The translations under genes were made by a program, and so were the position numbers. From Teichococcus oryzae (GTDB lineage: Bacteria; Pseudomonadota; Alphaproteobacteria; Acetobacterales; Acetobacteraceae), in assembly GCF_008386565.1 (NCBI RefSeq), contig NZ_VUKA01000003.1:186001-250000 (forward strand): a DNA stretch of 64,000 nt, in the 5' to 3' direction. The notes below the pieces were generated by a model that was not told where the DNA came from, did no database searches, and saw only the letters and a program-made list of their open reading frames with translations. Within the stretch, counting starts at the first letter, position 1; each line of letters opens with the position of its first letter. Positions 1-6,883 of the stretch are shown one piece after another.

Positions 1-697
1 CCCGGCCGCGCCGCTGGTCATCGGGGCTGAACCAGTTCCAGCAGCGCTGCGCGTTGGCGGAAGCGGCCTGGGCCGGGTAGGCGACCAGGAAGCCGGCCTC
101 CTCGGCCAGGGCGTTCATGCGCGTGCCGGCGGCGAAGTCGTCGGGCGATTGCGTGCAGCCATGCAGCATGACCAGCAGCGGCGCCGGCGCGCCGCGATGC
201 GTGGATGGGATGTAAAGCTTGTAGGACCGGCTCCCCGCCTCGGCGCTGAAGGACAGGCTCAGGAAGCGCCCGCCGTCCGGCACGGGTTCCGCACCGCCCG
301 CGGGCGTGGCCCGGCCCGGCCAGGCTGGTTGCGCCATCCCGTCCCCGCCCAGGCGGCCGAGCAGGTCACGCACCGCCTCGGGCAGCGGCCAGGCGCCGGA
401 TCCGGTGGTGACTCCCCTGGCGGTAGCTCCCCTGGCGGTGGCTCCCTTGGCCATGTCTTCCCGGGGCGGCGCCGGACCGCCCGTTTCCGGCTCGACATCG
501 ATGATGCGGGCGGCGCGGGAACCGGCATGGAAGGGGGCGCCACGATGCGGTGGCGCCGGCGCGGCGGCCGGCGGTGCCTCGCCATGCAGCAGGCGCCGCA
601 GCATCGCGGTGGCCTCCGGCAGCCGGCCCGCGCGGGTCAGGCGGGTCACTTCAGCCATGTCGGCGGGGGCCATGCCGGTAGGCGATGCGATGTTCAT
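1..697 (-). CDS. PHB depolymerase-family esterase (partial, C-terminus outside window)
   Basis: The reading frame stays open from an ATG at 697 to the window edge, giving about 232 residues of the N-terminal part. The start reads MNIASPTGMAPADMAEVTRL, the usual beginning of the intracellular-type PHB depolymerase/LpqC esterases. Near the cut edge the motif VMLHGCTQSPDDFA supplies the oxyanion-hole HGC of the alpha/beta-hydrolase fold; the catalytic Ser/Asp/His lie beyond the edge. Such enzymes hydrolyse polyhydroxyalkanoate or other esters. The linker before the esterase domain carries a five-residue repeat (GATAR-like) encoded by a 15-bp tandem repeat. It lies 44 bp downstream of a ribbon-helix-helix gene on the same strand, so the two probably form an operon. 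The family is clear; the true substrate is not. Confidence 0.88.
   Translation of the reverse strand, partial: MNIASPTGMAPADMAEVTRLTRAGRLPEATAMLRRLLHGEAPPAAAPAPPHRGAPFHAGSRAARIIDVEPETGGPAPPREDMAKGATARGATARGVTTGSGAWPLPEAVRDLLGRLGGDGMAQPAWPGRATPAGGAEPVPDGGRFLSLSFSAEAGSRSYKLYIPSTHRGAPAPLLVMLHGCTQSPDDFAAGTRMNALAEEAGFLVAYPAQAASANAQRCWNWFSPDDQRRGR
407..451. repeat. 15-bp tandem repeat, three copies, in esterase linker
   Basis: Three adjacent 15-bp units (407-421, 422-436, 437-451) with the core GGTRRCTCCCYTGGC differ from each other at two or three positions. Read on the minus strand in the esterase frame they encode a short Ala/Gly/Thr/Arg repeat. Because the unit is a multiple of three, slippage would change linker length without breaking the frame. 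Confidence 0.8.
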
Positions 698-741
698 GCG
701 GGGTATTTTTCCGTGAAAGGGTTCAGGCGCGGCGCGGCGGG

Positions 742-1161
742 TCAACGGATCCGGTCGGCCAGGGCGGCCTTCACCGCCGCGCTGGCCTGCAGCGAGCCCA
801 GCACCGACAGCGAGCCGATGGCGGCGCGGGCCAGTTCCGGCGACACATCGGCGGCGATGCTGGCCAGGCCCAGCACGCGGATATGGAGCGGTTGTCCCGC
901 GGCCCGCGCGGCTTCCAGATCCTCGCGGCTGTAATGCCGCAATCCCAGGTCGAGGCTTTTGCGGGCCACGGATTGCCGGGCCGCCTCGGCATGGCGCTCC
1001 ACCTGGTTGCGGATCGCGGTGCGGATGAAGTCGGTGCGGTTGGCGTAGAAGCCGTCCTGCACCAGCAGGTCGATATGGCCCAGGTCCACATAGCCCAGAT
1101 TGATGGTGATCTTCTCGCTGTCCCCCGGCCTGGGGCGCAGCTCATGCAGCTTGGCAGCCAT
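742..1161 (-). CDS. Ribbon-helix-helix (CopG/Arc-type) transcriptional regulator
   Basis: The protein is 139 aa from an ATG at 1161, chosen because the conserved start MAAKLHELRPRPGDSEK begins there and GGATGG lies about 10 nt upstream; the in-frame extension further upstream would run through the palindromic operator. Residues about 17-55 look like a ribbon-helix-helix unit: a beta strand (KITINLGYVD) followed by helices with the typical NRTDFIRTAIRNQ segment. The C-terminal half has no recognised domain. It is the first gene of a probable two-gene operon with the PHB-depolymerase-type esterase. The inverted repeat directly upstream suggests autoregulation. Confidence 0.8.
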   Translation of the reverse strand: MAAKLHELRPRPGDSEKITINLGYVDLGHIDLLVQDGFYANRTDFIRTAIRNQVERHAEAARQSVARKSLDLGLRHYSREDLEAARAAGQPLHIRVLGLASIAADVSPELARAAIGSLSVLGSLQASAAVKAALADRIR

Positions 1162-1178
1162 CGAAAACCATCCTCTCG

Positions 1179-1205
1179 CCATCCATGTGGATGGTAAATG
1201 GATGG
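1179..1205. promoter_or_regulatory. Putative operator of the RHH regulator
   Basis: A perfect inverted repeat CCATCCA-TG-TGGATGG spans 1179-1194. A further direct half-site, ATGGATGG, follows at 1198-1205. The cluster ends 17 bp upstream of the regulator's ATG. Spaced half-sites of this kind are what tetramerising ribbon-helix-helix repressors bind. The role is inferred from position and symmetry only. Confidence 0.55.
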
Positions 1206-1271
1206 CGAAGCAGCGGCTGCAAGGTTGGACGGCCATGAATCATGCTTTTCCACGACCGCGCCGCCCGGATT

Positions 1272-1706
1272 TCAGCCGGCGATGACGCCCTTGCGGATCA
1301 GGAAGCAGCCATAAGGGCGCGGATCGCCCGCCTGCACCACCGCGAAGGCCCGCTGCGCCGCCTCGTAGAAGGCGAAGCGCCCGATGCCATGCAGCGCCTC
1401 CCCCGGGCCGAGCAGCGCCTGCACGGCCCGCTGCGGCGGCGGAATGGCGGTGGGGTCGCCCACCACCTCCATGCGGCGCAGCGGGTGCGGCTCGAAATCA
1501 TCGACCGGCAGCACGGACAGGATGGCCCGCGCAGCCCGTTCAACAGGGATCCCGGGAAGCCGGATCAGGCGGCCGGAGGGGGTGGCGCGGGCGATGCGCT
1601 CGGCCGGATGGTTGGCGTCCACCAGGGCGAGGTCGTCGCCATGCCCCATGGCGGCCAGAACCCAGAGCAAATCCGCCGAGAGCAGCGGGTCGATCGATTT
1701 CAGCAT
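1272..1706 (-). CDS. fucU: RbsD/FucU-family sugar mutarotase
   Basis: This 144-aa protein has the length and sequence of the RbsD/FucU family, which interconverts sugar anomers (L-fucose mutarotase, D-ribose pyranase). Recognisable segments are the N-terminal MLKSIDPLLSADLLWVLAAM, GHGDDLALVDANHPAE carrying the active-site His/Asp, and FYEAAQRAFAVVQ near the C-terminus. The ATG at 1706 overlaps the end of the upstream lactonase-type amidohydrolase gene by 7 bp, so the two are probably translated together. With the neighbouring lactonase and dehydratases this fits an oxidative L-fucose or related sugar pathway. The exact sugar is inference. Confidence 0.88.
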   Translation of the reverse strand: MLKSIDPLLSADLLWVLAAMGHGDDLALVDANHPAERIARATPSGRLIRLPGIPVERAARAILSVLPVDDFEPHPLRRMEVVGDPTAIPPPQRAVQALLGPGEALHGIGRFAFYEAAQRAFAVVQAGDPRPYGCFLIRKGVIAG

Positions 1707-2554
1707 GGCGGGCGGCCTCGCCCGGACAGGTAGATGCGGGCGGCGGTGCCACCGAACACGGCGCCCCGTGCCGCCTCCGGCACCAGCGCCTCCGCCGCCG
1801 CGCGCCATTTCGCGTAGCCGCCGGCGAGGTTCACCACCGGCCAGTCGCTGCCCCACATCACGCGCTCCGGCCCGAAGCAGCGCAGGATTTCCGCCGCATA
1901 GGGGCGCAGCGTTTCGATGTCCCAGTCCGCCGGAGCCTCGGTGGCCAGGCCGGACAGCTTGCAGCAAAGATTGGGGTGGCGCGCCAGCTCGGCCAGCGCC
2001 TCCGCCCAGCCGGAGGCGCCCTCGGCGATAGCGGGCTTGCCGCCATGGTCCAGCACCACCGAAAGGCCGGGATGGCGGTCCAGCAGCGGCAACAGGTGCG
2101 GAAAGTGGCGCGGCCGCAGCAGGGCGTCGAACACCAGCCCGTGTCGCGCCATGGCCGCCAGGGCTGGCGCCAGGGCGGGGCGCAGCAGCCAGTCATCGTC
2201 GGGGATGTCGTGCACCATGGGGCGCAGCCCGACCAGCAACGGATCGGCGGCCAGCTCGGCGATGCGGCGCGGCGCATCGGCGTCCTCCAGGTCGGTCCAG
2301 CCGACCACCCCCGCCACCAGCTCGTCGCCGCGCGCCAGTTGCAGCAGGAACTCGGTTTCCGCCTCGGTCGGGGCAGCCTGCACCAGGATGGTGGCGGTGA
2401 TGTTGTGGGGCGCCAGGAGCGGCCGCAGATCCCCGGGGCCGAAATCGCGGTGGATCGGCGCCAGGGCGGGTGTCAGCCAGCCGTAATCGCCGCGCGACAG
2501 GCGCCAGAAATGCTGGTGCGCGTCGATGCGCGCGGCCGCCACGGTGCCGGACAT
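1700..2554 (-). CDS. Amidohydrolase (COG3618), probable L-fuconolactonase-type lactonase
   Basis: The 284-aa protein is a cog3618 member of the amidohydrolase superfamily, whose characterised members hydrolyse sugar lactones such as L-fucono-1,5-lactone or L-rhamnono-lactone. The N-terminal metal-binding HxH is seen as DAHQHFW (His13, His15), a later His lies in VVLDHGGKP, and the terminal metal Asp in MWGSDWPVVN. There is no signal peptide, so it should act in the cytoplasm. It lies between a Bug-type receptor gene and fucU in a minus-strand operon. The pairing of lactonase and mutarotase supports sugar-acid metabolism; the individual substrate cannot be read from sequence. Confidence 0.82.
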   Translation of the reverse strand: MSGTVAAARIDAHQHFWRLSRGDYGWLTPALAPIHRDFGPGDLRPLLAPHNITATILVQAAPTEAETEFLLQLARGDELVAGVVGWTDLEDADAPRRIAELAADPLLVGLRPMVHDIPDDDWLLRPALAPALAAMARHGLVFDALLRPRHFPHLLPLLDRHPGLSVVLDHGGKPAIAEGASGWAEALAELARHPNLCCKLSGLATEAPADWDIETLRPYAAEILRCFGPERVMWGSDWPVVNLAGGYAKWRAAAEALVPEAARGAVFGGTAARIYLSGRGRPPC

Positions 2555-2620
2555 GCAGCGATCCTCCCCCGGTTGGGCTGTTTTTGCCTGCCGGGGGTGG
2601 ATGCTACATCCGGCGCGGCA

Positions 2621-3628
2621 TCAATCCAGTCGGATATTGGCTTCCCGCACCAGCCGCGCCATGCGCTCCCGCCCGTCGCGCAGGTAATTGGCGAAATCGG
2701 CTGGGGCGCTGCCCACCGGCTCGGCGGCGAGCTGCGCCAGCCGCGCCTTCACCTCCGGCTCGGCCAGCACCGCGGCCAGTTCGGCATGCAGGCGGGTGAC
2801 AATGGGCTCCGGCAATCCGGCGGGGCCGAACAGCGCCGACCATTCGCTGAACTCGATGCCCGGCAACCCGGCCTCGGCGAAGGTCGGCACCTCCGGCCGC
2901 ACGCCGACGCGCTTGCCGCTGGCCACGGCCAGGAAGCGGGCGCGGCCGCTGTCCACCGTCGGGCCGGCGGACAGGGCGGTGATGAACACCGCGTCCAGTG
3001 TTCCCGCCGCCAGATCCCGCGCCGCGTCGGCGCCGCCGCGATAGGGCACATGCGTCACCTCCACCCCGGCGCGCTGCTGGAAGGCGACCAGCGCCAGGTG
3101 CCCGGCGGTGGCGTTGCCCTGGGTGCCGACGCTGATCTGCCCCGGCCGTTCCCGCGCCGCGGCGATGAACTCGGCCAGGCTTTGCGCCGGAAAGCCGCTT
3201 TTCACCGCCACCACCTGCGGAAAGGTCACGGCCAGGGAAACCGGCGTGAAGGCGGTGGCATAGTCGAAGGGCAGGCCGCGCAGCAGCGACGGGTTGACGA
3301 TGTGGGAGGACGCATCGAACAGCAGCGTGGTACCGTCCGGCGCCGCCTGCGCCACCGCCGCGCCGCCGACCGAGCCGCTGGCGCCGGTGCGGTTTTCCAC
3401 CACGATGGTCTGGCCCAGCCGCTCGCCCAGGCGGGGCGCGATGCTGCGGGCCGCGGAATCGGCGGCGCCGCCCGCGGCGAAGGGCACGACCAGGCGGATC
3501 GGCCGGGCCGGGCTCCAGGCGGCGCCCTGCGCGGCGACCAGCCGGGGCGCGGCCAGCGCGCCTCCCACGGACCCTCCAAGGGCCAGCAGCGCGCGGCGGC
3601 GGAGGCGGAACGGAACCAAAGACGTCAT
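2621..3628 (-). CDS. Bug/TctC-family periplasmic solute receptor
   Basis: From the ATG at 3628 the protein is 335 aa. The N-terminus has RLRRRALLALGG followed by a hydrophobic stretch and Ala-rich cleavage region, a Tat-like or Sec signal peptide. The family pattern is plain: RPIRLVVPFAAGGAADSAAR, VVENRTGASGSVGG and VPYRGGADAARDLAAG. Bug receptors bind carboxylates or other small acids, classically for TctAB membrane partners, but neither TctA nor TctB is encoded nearby, as is common in genomes with many Bug paralogues. The gene sits directly upstream of the lactonase and fucU genes, so its ligand may be a sugar acid or lactone. Confidence 0.92.
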   Translation of the reverse strand: MTSLVPFRLRRRALLALGGSVGGALAAPRLVAAQGAAWSPARPIRLVVPFAAGGAADSAARSIAPRLGERLGQTIVVENRTGASGSVGGAAVAQAAPDGTTLLFDASSHIVNPSLLRGLPFDYATAFTPVSLAVTFPQVVAVKSGFPAQSLAEFIAAARERPGQISVGTQGNATAGHLALVAFQQRAGVEVTHVPYRGGADAARDLAAGTLDAVFITALSAGPTVDSGRARFLAVASGKRVGVRPEVPTFAEAGLPGIEFSEWSALFGPAGLPEPIVTRLHAELAAVLAEPEVKARLAQLAAEPVGSAPADFANYLRDGRERMARLVREANIRLD

Positions 3629-3740
3629 AACGGCTTTCCCCTGCGGCCGGGTGGGTGGCGCCGGCTCTTCTGGACCTGCGCCATCCATAGCCATGCCGCC
3701 GCCGCCGCGACAGCCCGGAAGCGGGGGGGAAAAGCGCGGA

Positions 3741-4739
3741 TCAGCCGGCGGTGATGTTGTTGGCCCGCACCACCTCGCCCCACAGCTTGTGGTCGTTGCG
3801 GACGCGGCGGTCATAGTCCTCGATGGTGCCGCCGCCCGGCTCGTCGCCCTGCTCGGTGATGCGGCCGGTCACGGCGGGGTCCTTCAGCGCCTGATTCAGC
3901 GCCGCGTTGATCCGCGACACGATCTCGGGCGGCGTGCCCTTGGGCGCCGAGATGCCGATCCAGGAGGTGATCAGGAAATCCTGCAGCCCCTGCTCGGCCG
4001 CCGTCGGCACATCCGGAAAGGCGGGGGCGCGGCTTTCGCCGGTGACCAGGATGGCGCGCACCTGCCCGGCCTTGACATAGGGCGCCACCACCGAGGCGGC
4101 GTCGAACATGGCGCTGAACCGGCCGGCGATGAAATCCTGCATGGCCGGGCCGCTGCCGCGATACGGCACGTCCTGCATGTCCGGCTTGCCGATGCGGGAG
4201 CGGAACAGCTCCATCGCGCAATGCGACATGCTGCCGGCGGCGGGTGTGCCGTAATCGATGCCGCCCTTCTGCGCTTTCACCCATTCGACGAACTCGGGCA
4301 GCGTCCTCGCCGGCACGGAAGGATGCACGCACAGCATCAGGGAGCTTTTCAGCGCCAGCCCGCAGGACACCAGGTCCATCGGATCGACGGTCATGTTCGG
4401 GAAGGTGTGCGGGTTGATCGCCATGGCGCTGGAATTGGCGGCCAGCAGCGTGTAGCCGTCCGGCCGCGCGCGCACGACATATTCGGTGCCGATATTGCCG
4501 CCGGCGCCGCCGCGGTTCTCCACCACCACGGGCTGGCCCAGCGCCGCCGCCATGCCCTGCTGCACGATGCGGGCGGCGAAGTCGGTCTGGCCGCCGGGCG
4601 GGAAACCCACCACCAGCGTCACCGGCCGGGTCGGCCAGGATTGCGCGCGCGCCAGCGACGGCAGGGCCAGAATGCCGGCGCCGGCGCCCAGCAGGGCACG
4701 GCGGGACAACGACCGGACAGGGTCGGAACAAGGCTTCAT
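3741..4739 (-). CDS. Bug/TctC-family periplasmic solute receptor
   Basis: This 332-aa protein starts with a signal peptide (LSRRALLGAGAGILALPSLA, then ARAQ) and has the hallmark Bug segments RPVTLVVGFPPGGQTDFAAR, VVENRGGAGGNIGTE and VPYRGSGPAMQDFIAG. It is the first gene of the minus-strand cluster that continues with a second Bug receptor, a lactonase-type amidohydrolase and FucU. A LysR-type regulator is transcribed divergently from the 126-bp gap upstream. No cognate membrane transporter genes are present in the window. The ligand is unknown. Confidence 0.92.
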   Translation of the reverse strand: MKPCSDPVRSLSRRALLGAGAGILALPSLARAQSWPTRPVTLVVGFPPGGQTDFAARIVQQGMAAALGQPVVVENRGGAGGNIGTEYVVRARPDGYTLLAANSSAMAINPHTFPNMTVDPMDLVSCGLALKSSLMLCVHPSVPARTLPEFVEWVKAQKGGIDYGTPAAGSMSHCAMELFRSRIGKPDMQDVPYRGSGPAMQDFIAGRFSAMFDAASVVAPYVKAGQVRAILVTGESRAPAFPDVPTAAEQGLQDFLITSWIGISAPKGTPPEIVSRINAALNQALKDPAVTGRITEQGDEPGGGTIEDYDRRVRNDHKLWGEVVRANNITAG

Positions 4740-4865
4740 GGCAAACGTTCTCCCAGGAAGGGGCGGCCGGAGGCGGCCCCGCTTGCCGCCAGCAGTAGGA
4801 AAGCGCGGCAGGCCCGTCTAATGCCAAATTCCGAGCGATTCATACCGGAAGAGATATGTCCCCGC

Positions 4866-5834
4866 ATGGCCTCCCGCCTGCCCCCCACCTGGTTCGCCCG
4901 TGCCCGGCTGAAGCTGCGGCATCTGCAATTGCTGGCGGCGCTGGATGACACGCGCAACCTGAACCGCGCCGCCCAGGGGCTGGGCATCACCCAGCCCGCC
5001 GCCTCCAAGCTGCTGGCGGAGATCGAGGCGATGGTGGGCACGCCCGTGTTCGAGCGCCGCCCCCGCGGCCTGTCCCCCAATGCGGCCGGGGAGGTGCTGC
5101 TGCGCCGCGCCCGCTCCGTGCTGGTGGAGCTGGAACAGGCCGCCGCCGAGCTGAACAGCCTTCGGGAAGGCGCCTTCGGCCATGTGGCGCTGGGCACGGT
5201 GACGGCGCCGGCGGTGGACATCGTCGCCCGCGCGGTGGAGGCGGTGCAGCGCGCCCAGCCCAATCTGCGCGTCAGCGTCGAGGTGGATGCTAGTGCGCCG
5301 CTGGTGGAACGGCTGCTGGCGGGACGGCTCGACATGGCGCTGGCCCGCATGCCGCCCGATGTGGCGCCGGGCCTGCTCGACTACCTGGAGGTGGGCGAGG
5401 AAGCGGTGTGCCTGCTGGTGCCGGCCGATCACCCTCTGCCGGGGGACGCGCCTTCCGCCCTCGCCGCCCTGCTGGATTATCCCTGGGTGCTGCCGCCGCC
5501 GCACACCCTGCTGCGGCAGGAGGTCGATGCCCTGTTCCTGCGCGCCGCCCTGCCGCGGCCGGCGCGGGTGCTGGACACCGAATCCATCCTGCTGGCGATG
5601 GCGGCGCTGGCCCAGGGCCCGTCCATCTGCGCGGTGACGGCCTCGGTCGCCGCGCTGCTGGCGCCGGACGGGCGCTACCGCCGCCTGCCGCCGCTGCTGG
5701 ACGCGCCGCCTTTGGTGGTGCGGCCCTACGGGCTGATCCGCAGCCGGCTGCGCCCGCTTTCCCCGGCGGCATCGCGGCTGCACCACCAGCTTTGCGCCGA
5801 GCTGTTCCGCCGCGAAACCGCCGGTCCCGCCTGA
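4866..5834 (+). CDS. LysR-family transcriptional regulator
   Basis: The protein is 322 aa with start at ATG 4866, preferred because GGAAGAG lies about 11 nt upstream and the sequence begins in the usual way for this subgroup (MASRLPPTWFARARLKLRHL). An in-frame ATG at 4821 has no ribosome-binding site. The winged helix-turn-helix is at about residues 16-70 (NLNRAAQGLGITQPAASKLL) and is followed by a LysR substrate-binding domain. It is divergent from the Bug receptor-lactonase-fucU cluster and probably controls it in response to a sugar acid or aromatic effector. A strong hairpin overlaps its stop codon. Confidence 0.9.
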   Translation: MASRLPPTWFARARLKLRHLQLLAALDDTRNLNRAAQGLGITQPAASKLLAEIEAMVGTPVFERRPRGLSPNAAGEVLLRRARSVLVELEQAAAELNSLREGAFGHVALGTVTAPAVDIVARAVEAVQRAQPNLRVSVEVDASAPLVERLLAGRLDMALARMPPDVAPGLLDYLEVGEEAVCLLVPADHPLPGDAPSALAALLDYPWVLPPPHTLLRQEVDALFLRAALPRPARVLDTESILLAMAALAQGPSICAVTASVAALLAPDGRYRRLPPLLDAPPLVVRPYGLIRSRLRPLSPAASRLHHQLCAELFRRETAGPA

Positions 5835-5843
5835 GGGACCGGC
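5820..5843. terminator. Bidirectional hairpin terminator between convergent genes
   Basis: A 9-bp perfect stem (GCCGGTCCC at 5820-5828, GGGACCGGC at 5835-5843) with a 6-nt loop spans the stop codon of the LysR gene and ends 16 bp before the stop of the convergent KDA-dehydratase-like gene. No long T-run follows on either strand, so termination efficiency is uncertain. Confidence 0.6.
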
Positions 5844-5859
5844 CTGACGCCCGCGATCC

Positions 5860-6780
5860 TCAGCGCCCCCAGCGCAGCACCATCGCATCCAGGGAGGAAG
5901 CGATCTCGATCAGCCCCTTGCGGGTCTCCGGGTGCATCGGCGCCAGCGGCCGCCGCACATGGTCGGAGCGGATCACGCCGCCTTCCTGCATCAGCACCTT
6001 AGCGGCCCCCAGCCAGCCCTGCCGGTTCTCGTAGTTGATCAAGGGCAGCCAGCGGTTATAGGCGGCCATCGCCCCGGCGCGGTCGCCCGCGGCCCAGGGG
6101 TCCATGATCTGCCGGATGCCGTCCGGATAGCCGCCGCCGGTCATCGCGCCCGTGGCGCCGGCATCGAGGTCGGCCATCAGCGTGATCGCCTCCTCCCCGT
6201 CCCAGGGGCCGACAATGGCATCCCCGCCCAGTTCCAGCAGCGTGCGCAGCTTGGCGGCGGCGAAGGGCACCTCGATCTTGAAGTAGGAGACATTCGGGAT
6301 CTCCTTCGCCATGCGCGCCAGGAAGGAAGCGGAAAGCGGCGTGCCGGCCACCGGCGCGTCCTGGATCATGATCGGGATGTCGATGGCATCCGACACGGCG
6401 CGGAAGAAGTCATAGATGCCGGGCTCCGGCACGCGGATGGTGGCGCCGTGATAGGGCGGCATGATCATCACCATCGCCGCGCCCGCATCCTGCGCGCGGC
6501 GGCTGCGCTCGGCGCAGATATGCGTGGCGAAATGCGTGGTGGTGACGATGACCGGCACGCGACCGGCGACGTGCTTCAGCGCGACCTGCATCACCTGGTC
6601 GCGCTCCTCATCGGTCAGCACGAACTGCTCGGAGAAATTGGCCAGGATGCAGAGGCCGTGCGAGCCGGCATCGATCATGAAGTCGATGGCGCGCTTCTGG
6701 CCTTCGGGGTCGAGACGGCCATTCTCGTCGAACACGGTGGGAACGACGGGGAACACGCCGCCATAGGGTGATGATGCCAT
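5860..6780 (-). CDS. DHDPS-family enzyme, probable L-2-keto-3-deoxyarabonate dehydratase
   Basis: The protein is 306 aa from the ATG at 6780. It belongs to the dihydrodipicolinate synthase/N-acetylneuraminate lyase superfamily; the Schiff-base lysine is Lys168 in VSYFKIE. The N-terminal half (GVFPVVPTVFDENG, AIDFMIDAGSHGLCILANFS) closely recalls AraD of Azospirillum, L-2-keto-3-deoxyarabonate dehydratase, which makes alpha-ketoglutaric semialdehyde. It lies directly downstream of an IlvD/EDD dehydratase on the same strand, which is the araC-araD order of steps in the non-phosphorylative L-arabinose route. An aldolase acting on another 2-keto-3-deoxy acid remains possible. Confidence 0.85.
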   Translation of the reverse strand: MASSPYGGVFPVVPTVFDENGRLDPEGQKRAIDFMIDAGSHGLCILANFSEQFVLTDEERDQVMQVALKHVAGRVPVIVTTTHFATHICAERSRRAQDAGAAMVMIMPPYHGATIRVPEPGIYDFFRAVSDAIDIPIMIQDAPVAGTPLSASFLARMAKEIPNVSYFKIEVPFAAAKLRTLLELGGDAIVGPWDGEEAITLMADLDAGATGAMTGGGYPDGIRQIMDPWAAGDRAGAMAAYNRWLPLINYENRQGWLGAAKVLMQEGGVIRSDHVRRPLAPMHPETRKGLIEIASSLDAMVLRWGR

Positions 6781-6883
6781 TGGTTGTTTCCTCCTCTGCA
6801 AGGCGGGGAGGCACAGCGTCCCCGCATCCGGCCAGTGCCGGCAAGATCCCCGAGCCAGGGACGCTTCCGTCCCCGGCCACCGC

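Noticed and set aside
1976-3754. Long plus-strand frame (592 codons) opposite the lactonase and a Bug receptor
   Set aside because: Low-complexity Arg/Gly/His-rich translation without motifs, crossing gene boundaries of the real minus-strand genes.
3294-4865. Long N-terminal extension of the LysR gene on the plus strand
   Set aside because: The frame is open for 1.5 kb upstream, but that part is antisense to the two Bug genes and has no ribosome-binding site or domain; the true start is near 4866.
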